Shown here piece after piece: positions 33,250 through 36,479 of a DNA stretch of 36,479 nt. The notes under the pieces are model-generated. The model saw only the letters and a program-made list of their open reading frames with translations. It ran no database searches and was not told the DNA's origin. The stretch lies in the NCBI GenBank assembly GCA_903860745.1, contig CAIORQ010000030.1, forward strand, positions 1-36,479. Direction: 5' to 3'. Each line of letters begins with the position of its first letter. Position 1 is the stretch's first letter. Both the position numbers and the translations under genes were made by a program. This DNA comes from an uncultured Actinomycetes bacterium (GTDB taxonomy: Bacteria > Actinomycetota > Acidimicrobiia > Acidimicrobiales > RAAP-2).

Positions 33250-34724
33250 CCTTGACCATCCCCTCCATCCACTACCTGGTGATCCTGCCGGTCCTGATCT
33301 TCTTCGGGGCCTCGCTGGCGCTGCTCATCGCCTCGGCGATGTGGCGCCGCTCGGTGCCCCTGGCCTTCTCGACCACCGTGAGCGTCGCGGCCTCGCTGGC
33401 GGTCGTGGTGGTGTCCTTCTTCCAGTGGCACTGCCTCGACAAGAGCGGCGCGTCGACGACCATCGCCCACGCCGTGGTGCTCGACGGCTTCTCGGTGGTG
33501 GCCACCGCCGTCATCGCCGTGTGCACCGCGCTGTCGTCCCTGGTGGCCCGGGACTGGCTGCGGCGCGAGAACGTGCGCGGCGCGGAGTACCAGATCCTGG
33601 CGCTGGCCTCGACGGCCGGCGCGATGCTCATGACCCAGGCCAACGACCTCATCGTCATCTTCTTGGGCCTGGAGATCCTCTCGCTGGGCCTCTACGTGCT
33701 GGTCGCGCTGGACCGGCGCAAGACCGAGTCGGCCGAGGCGGCCCTGAAATACTTCATCCTGGGCGGCTTCGCCTCGGCGATCTTCATCTACGGCGCCGCC
33801 CTCGTCTACGGCGCCACCGGCTCGACCAACATCACGACGGTCTCGTACTTCCTGGGCTCGAACGTTCTCCTGAAGCCGGGTCTGCTGGTGGCCGGCGGCG
33901 CGCTGCTGCTGGTGGGCTTCGCCTTCAAGATCGCCGCGGTGCCCTTCCACATGTGGTCGCCCGACGTCTACGAGGGCGCGCCCACGCCGGTGACCGGCTT
34001 CATGGCCTCCATCGTCAAGGTCGGCGCCTTCGCGGCGCTGGTTCGCGTGATGATCTCGGGACTGGGCACGCAACTGGCGACCTGGCGGCCGATCTTCTGG
34101 GCCCTCATCGTCTTGACCACGGTGGTGGGCGCGGCGCTGGCGGTGCCCCAGCGCAACGCCAAGCGACTGCTGGCCTACTCCTCGATCAACCAGGCCGGTT
34201 TCATCCTCATCGGCGTCTGGTCCGCGGACGCGCGCGGCGTGGCCGCCTCGCTCTTCTACCTGGCGACCTACGCGCCCGTGGTGGTCGCCACCTTCGCCAT
34301 CGTCTCGGTGATGGGGGGCCTCGGCGACGAGCGCCACTCGATCGAGAGCTACCGCGCTCTGGCGCGGCGCCAGCCCTGGTTGGGGGCCTCGCTGGCGGTG
34401 CTGCTGCTGACCCAGCTCGGCGCGCCCCTGACGGCGGGCTTCTACGCGAAGTATTCGGTGCTGGCCTCGGCCGTTGACGCGGGTGGCGCGCCGCTCGCGC
34501 TGATCGCCCTGTTGAGCGCGGCGATCGCCGCCTCGGTGTACCTGCGATGGACCGTGGTCCTCTACGCCGAGCCCGACGAGGAGCTCGACGTGAGCCGGGT
34601 GGTGGTGCCCACGGGCACGCGCATCACCATCGGCGCGGGCGTCGTCGTCGCCCTGTTGTTCGGCGTCTGGCCGGGTCCCTTGGCGACCCTGGCCCAGCAC
34701 GCCAGCGTCTACTTCCTTCCGTGA
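33246..34724 (+). CDS. nuoN: NADH-quinone oxidoreductase subunit N
   Basis: Third antiporter-like pump, 492 residues with about 14 helices. Conserved parts are FLGLEILSLGLYVLVA (Glu), GFAFKIAAVPFHMWSPDVYE, GAPTPVTGFMASIVKVGAF, and RLLAYSSINQAGFILIG. It completes the nuoA-N set in the standard order with no gene missing. The stop overlaps the start of the ATP-grasp gene by four bases, extending the operon by one gene. Confidence 0.96.
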   Translation: MTLTIPSIHYLVILPVLIFFGASLALLIASAMWRRSVPLAFSTTVSVAASLAVVVVSFFQWHCLDKSGASTTIAHAVVLDGFSVVATAVIAVCTALSSLVARDWLRRENVRGAEYQILALASTAGAMLMTQANDLIVIFLGLEILSLGLYVLVALDRRKTESAEAALKYFILGGFASAIFIYGAALVYGATGSTNITTVSYFLGSNVLLKPGLLVAGGALLLVGFAFKIAAVPFHMWSPDVYEGAPTPVTGFMASIVKVGAFAALVRVMISGLGTQLATWRPIFWALIVLTTVVGAALAVPQRNAKRLLAYSSINQAGFILIGVWSADARGVAASLFYLATYAPVVVATFAIVSVMGGLGDERHSIESYRALARRQPWLGASLAVLLLTQLGAPLTAGFYAKYSVLASAVDAGGAPLALIALLSAAIAASVYLRWTVVLYAEPDEELDVSRVVVPTGTRITIGAGVVVALLFGVWPGPLATLAQHASVYFLP

Positions 34725-35590
34725 GCCGCGTCGCTCTCGCCACCTCCCTCTTCGCCCTGCCCGGAGCGGGTCCGTCGGTCACCTCCCACCTCGACGAGGA
34801 CATGCCCGTCCTCGTGGCCGAGCTCGCGCGCCTCGGCGTCGAGGCGCGTGCCGAGGTCTGGGACGACGAGCGGGTCGACTGGGAGTCCTACGACCTGGTG
34901 GTCATCCGCTCCACCTGGGGCTACGCCGACAAGTACCCCGAGTTCCTGGCCTGGGCCCACGCCCGGGCCCACCTGGTCAACCCCTACGCCGTGGTCGAGT
35001 ACTCGAGCGACAAGCACTACCTCGGCGACCTGGCGGCCCAGGGTCACCCCGTCATCGAGACCGGATTCTGCGAGGTGGGCGAGGAGCCGGCCTGGCCGGA
35101 CGGTGAGTTCGTCGTCAAGCCGGCCATCGGGGCGGGGTCCGTCGACGCCGAGCGCTTCACCACCGACCAGCACGAGACGGCCCGCGCGCACGTCGGGCGC
35201 CTTCACGCAAAGGGTCGCGCCGCCGTGATCCAGCCCTACGTCGCGGCGATCGACGAGGAGGGCGAGCGGGGGCTGGTGTTCTTGGACGGGGAGTTCTCCC
35301 ACGCGTTGGCCAAACGCGCCCACCTCAAGGTGGCCGCCCACGAGCGCGACGGGGCCTTCCGCAACCGTCAGACCTACGCGGTCACCGCCGAGGACGGCGC
35401 CCTCGACGTCGCGCGGGGGCTCCTGAGCGGCGGCTTCGCCGACCTCACCTACGGGCGCGTCGACCTCGTCAAGACCCCCGCGGGGTGGCAGCTGATGGAG
35501 CTCGAGCTCGTCGAGCCGGCTCTCTATCTGTCCTTCGACGAGGGGGCGGCTGCGCGCTGCGCCCGGGCCATCGCTCGACGCATCCCCTGA
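34721..35590 (+). CDS. ATP-grasp family protein coupled to nuoN
   Basis: A 289-residue protein with ATP-grasp features, the fold that joins a carboxylate to an amine or thiol through an acyl phosphate. Visible are VIRSTWGYADKYPEFLAWA (61-79), the ATP-binding strand FVVKPAIGAGS (130-140) with its Lys133, IQPYVA (170-175), and the metal-binding ELELVEPALYLSF near 260-272. The pattern resembles the RimK/glutathione-synthetase-like group that includes DcsG, but the substrate is unknown. GTG 34721 lies in the nuoN stop (GTGA), so it is co-translated with complex I. No partner enzyme of a biosynthetic pathway is adjacent. Confidence 0.85.
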   Translation: MSRVALATSLFALPGAGPSVTSHLDEDMPVLVAELARLGVEARAEVWDDERVDWESYDLVVIRSTWGYADKYPEFLAWAHARAHLVNPYAVVEYSSDKHYLGDLAAQGHPVIETGFCEVGEEPAWPDGEFVVKPAIGAGSVDAERFTTDQHETARAHVGRLHAKGRAAVIQPYVAAIDEEGERGLVFLDGEFSHALAKRAHLKVAAHERDGAFRNRQTYAVTAEDGALDVARGLLSGGFADLTYGRVDLVKTPAGWQLMELELVEPALYLSFDEGAAARCARAIARRIP

Positions 35591-35624
35591 GGTCGCCGGC
35601 CACGCGTCTCCAGAGCCGCGAGGA

Positions 35625-35630
35625 TACACT
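35625..35630 (+). promoter_or_regulatory. DUF805 gene -10 element
   Basis: TACACT, five bases, then ATG at 35636. Spacing is one base shorter than in the other predicted leaderless genes. No ribosome site is present. Confidence 0.4.
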
Positions 35631-35635
35631 TCGGC

Positions 35636-36148
35636 ATGCGCGCGGTGGCCCCCTTCGGTGACGGCGAGGTCTCGCACGCGGCACCACCCGTGAGTTTCGG
35701 CGAGGCGATTCGTCGCGGGGTGACGGACTGGCGTTTCGGGGTGCGCGGCTCCCGCTCGGAGTACTGGTGGCTGGCCGTGTTCTCCTCGCTGGTGACGATG
35801 GCGATTCGCGCCGCGCTCGGTCCCCACGACAAGGGTCCCGTCGCCATCGTCGTCGCCGTGTTCTTGTCGGTCATCATGTTCAAGGCCTTCGTACGCCGGT
35901 ACCACGACATCGGTCGCTCCATGTGGTGGGCGGTGCTCAACTACGCCGTCGGTTACGTGGCCACGATTCTCGCGATCATCGGATTCGTTGCGGTGGTGGT
36001 GTCGGCCCTTGGACCAGGATTGTCCACGCGCACACACAGATTCATCGACTTTGGGGAGGCTGGTCTCGTCGTGGCTGTCATCAACGGGGTGTGGACGTTG
36101 ATATGGCTGTGCCGAGCGGGAGAGAAGGGCCACAACCGCTGGGGATGA
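35636..36148 (+). CDS. DUF805 membrane protein, C-terminus possibly truncated
   Basis: A 170-residue membrane protein with the DUF805 signature pieces GVRGSRSEYWWLAVF (a variant of the FxGRxxRxEYW motif), RRYHDIGRSMWWAVL and, at the end, GEKGHNRWG. Three or four hydrophobic segments are present. The function of the family is unknown. Relatives usually continue after NRFG/NRYG with a short GPDP-like tail; here the stop follows NRWG directly. Codon choice also changes after about 35985 (GGA, GTT, AGA, ACA, TTT, ATA become frequent), unlike the strongly GC-ending first two thirds. Just 23 bases behind the stop an antisense recombinase gene ends, so the tail may have been replaced by an inserted element. 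Confidence 0.85.
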   Translation: MRAVAPFGDGEVSHAAPPVSFGEAIRRGVTDWRFGVRGSRSEYWWLAVFSSLVTMAIRAALGPHDKGPVAIVVAVFLSVIMFKAFVRRYHDIGRSMWWAVLNYAVGYVATILAIIGFVAVVVSALGPGLSTRTHRFIDFGEAGLVVAVINGVWTLIWLCRAGEKGHNRWG

Positions 36149-36171
36149 AGGTTCATCGAACGAGTGCGGGT

Positions 36172-36479
36172 TCACGTCGGCCCACCGACTTGCACGTTCT
36201 CCGATCCCTTGAGACCGACCTCCGAGTAAAGCACGTGAAGCGCGGGACTACCTACCGCTTTCACTTCCAAGTGATCGGGAAACACTGTCACCGACTCGAC
36301 CATGTTCTCGATGAGGACGCGTCGCTCGCGGTCGTCTGCGGCTTCCCAGAGCGTTTCAATGTCGAAGTTGGCCAGGACTGCCGCGACCTCTTCGAATCGG
36401 GTCTCTAGGTCCGTCTGAGCCTCAATCCACCGTCGAGCTCTCGTCGTTGGTGAAGTTCGGCCATCGTGGGATCGCTGAT
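36172..36479 (-). CDS. Large serine recombinase, C-terminal part (runs off the right edge)
   Basis: The minus strand is open from the window edge to TGA at 36174-36172: 101 residues of a protein whose start lies outside. A coiled-coil-like stretch (RRWIEAQTDLETRFEEVAAV) leads to DIETLWEAADDRERRVLIE, then SVTVFPDHLEVKAVG and, at the very end, SEVGLKGSENVQVGGPT. This is the well-known C-terminal ending of large serine recombinases (resolvase/invertase superfamily with recombinase and zinc-ribbon domains) used by integrating elements. Base composition is less GC-rich than the rest of the window. The catalytic domain is not visible, so whether the gene is intact is unknown. Confidence 0.8.
   Translation of the reverse strand, partial: QRSHDGRTSPTTRARRWIEAQTDLETRFEEVAAVLANFDIETLWEAADDRERRVLIENMVESVTVFPDHLEVKAVGSPALHVLYSEVGLKGSENVQVGGPT

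Noticed and set aside
36145-36408. Plus-strand open frame of 87 codons with an ATGA overlap to the DUF805 stop
   Set aside because: It has no recognisable family and lies antisense to the recombinase C-terminus, whose conserved ending is much stronger evidence for the minus strand.
1-36479. CRISPR arrays, tRNA/rRNA genes, insertion sequences and riboswitches
   Set aside because: None was recognised on either strand; gaps between genes are all short (under about 120 bases) and hold no cloverleaf, repeat array or transposase.

Overview
The window is very GC-rich, densely coded and reads as a chromosomal core region of a high-GC actinobacterium. Pointers to Actinomycetota are a nickel superoxide dismutase with its own maturation protease, an MshA-type (mycothiol pathway) glycosyltransferase, a MenJ-like menaquinone reductase, the order proC-rex-hemA-hemC-hemD, and many GTG starts in 4-base overlaps. 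A class-level guess of Acidimicrobiia is inference only. No gap between genes exceeds 300 bases; the longest (about 119, 108, 95 and 84 bases) hold promoters, ribosome sites or a weak terminator.

Layout. (1) 3-836: divergent sodN and sodX. (2) 879-2096: GT4 glycosyltransferase. (3) about 2216-5683: a large secreted beta-propeller / Ig-like / FN3 / OmpA-like protein. (4) 5765-9497 and 9499-10179: proC, rex, hemA, hemC, hemD. (5) 10288-11306: two small membrane proteins of unknown role; 11386-13808: an aldehyde dehydrogenase coupled to a periplasmic-binding-protein fold without signal peptide. (6) 13843-17215: hemB, hemL and a PH-like/TM protein, converging with (7) 17217-19477 on the minus strand: an FTR1 iron permease and a MenJ-like reductase. 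(8) 19550-34724: a complete 14-gene nuoA-N operon (proton-pumping NADH:quinone oxidoreductase), with an ATP-grasp gene coupled behind nuoN (to 35590). (9) 35636-36148: a DUF805 membrane protein, then in antisense at the right edge the C-terminal end of a large serine recombinase running out of the window.

The genes fit one respiratory theme: the C5 heme route (hemA, hemL, hemB, hemC, hemD), NADH/NAD+ sensing by Rex, menaquinone maturation (MenJ-like), iron import (FTR1) and complex I. Later heme steps (hemE onward) are not here.

The best leads are: (a) a repeated promoter form, TANNNT followed by exactly 6 bases and then the start codon, which predicts leaderless mRNAs; (b) three places where the same form points not at the main gene but at a mini-ORF overlapping its start (FTR1, hemA, aldehyde dehydrogenase); (c) the unlisted recombinase fragment marking a mobile-element boundary at a DUF805 gene whose tail looks shortened; and (d) several uncharacterised proteins embedded in the heme and nuo operons.
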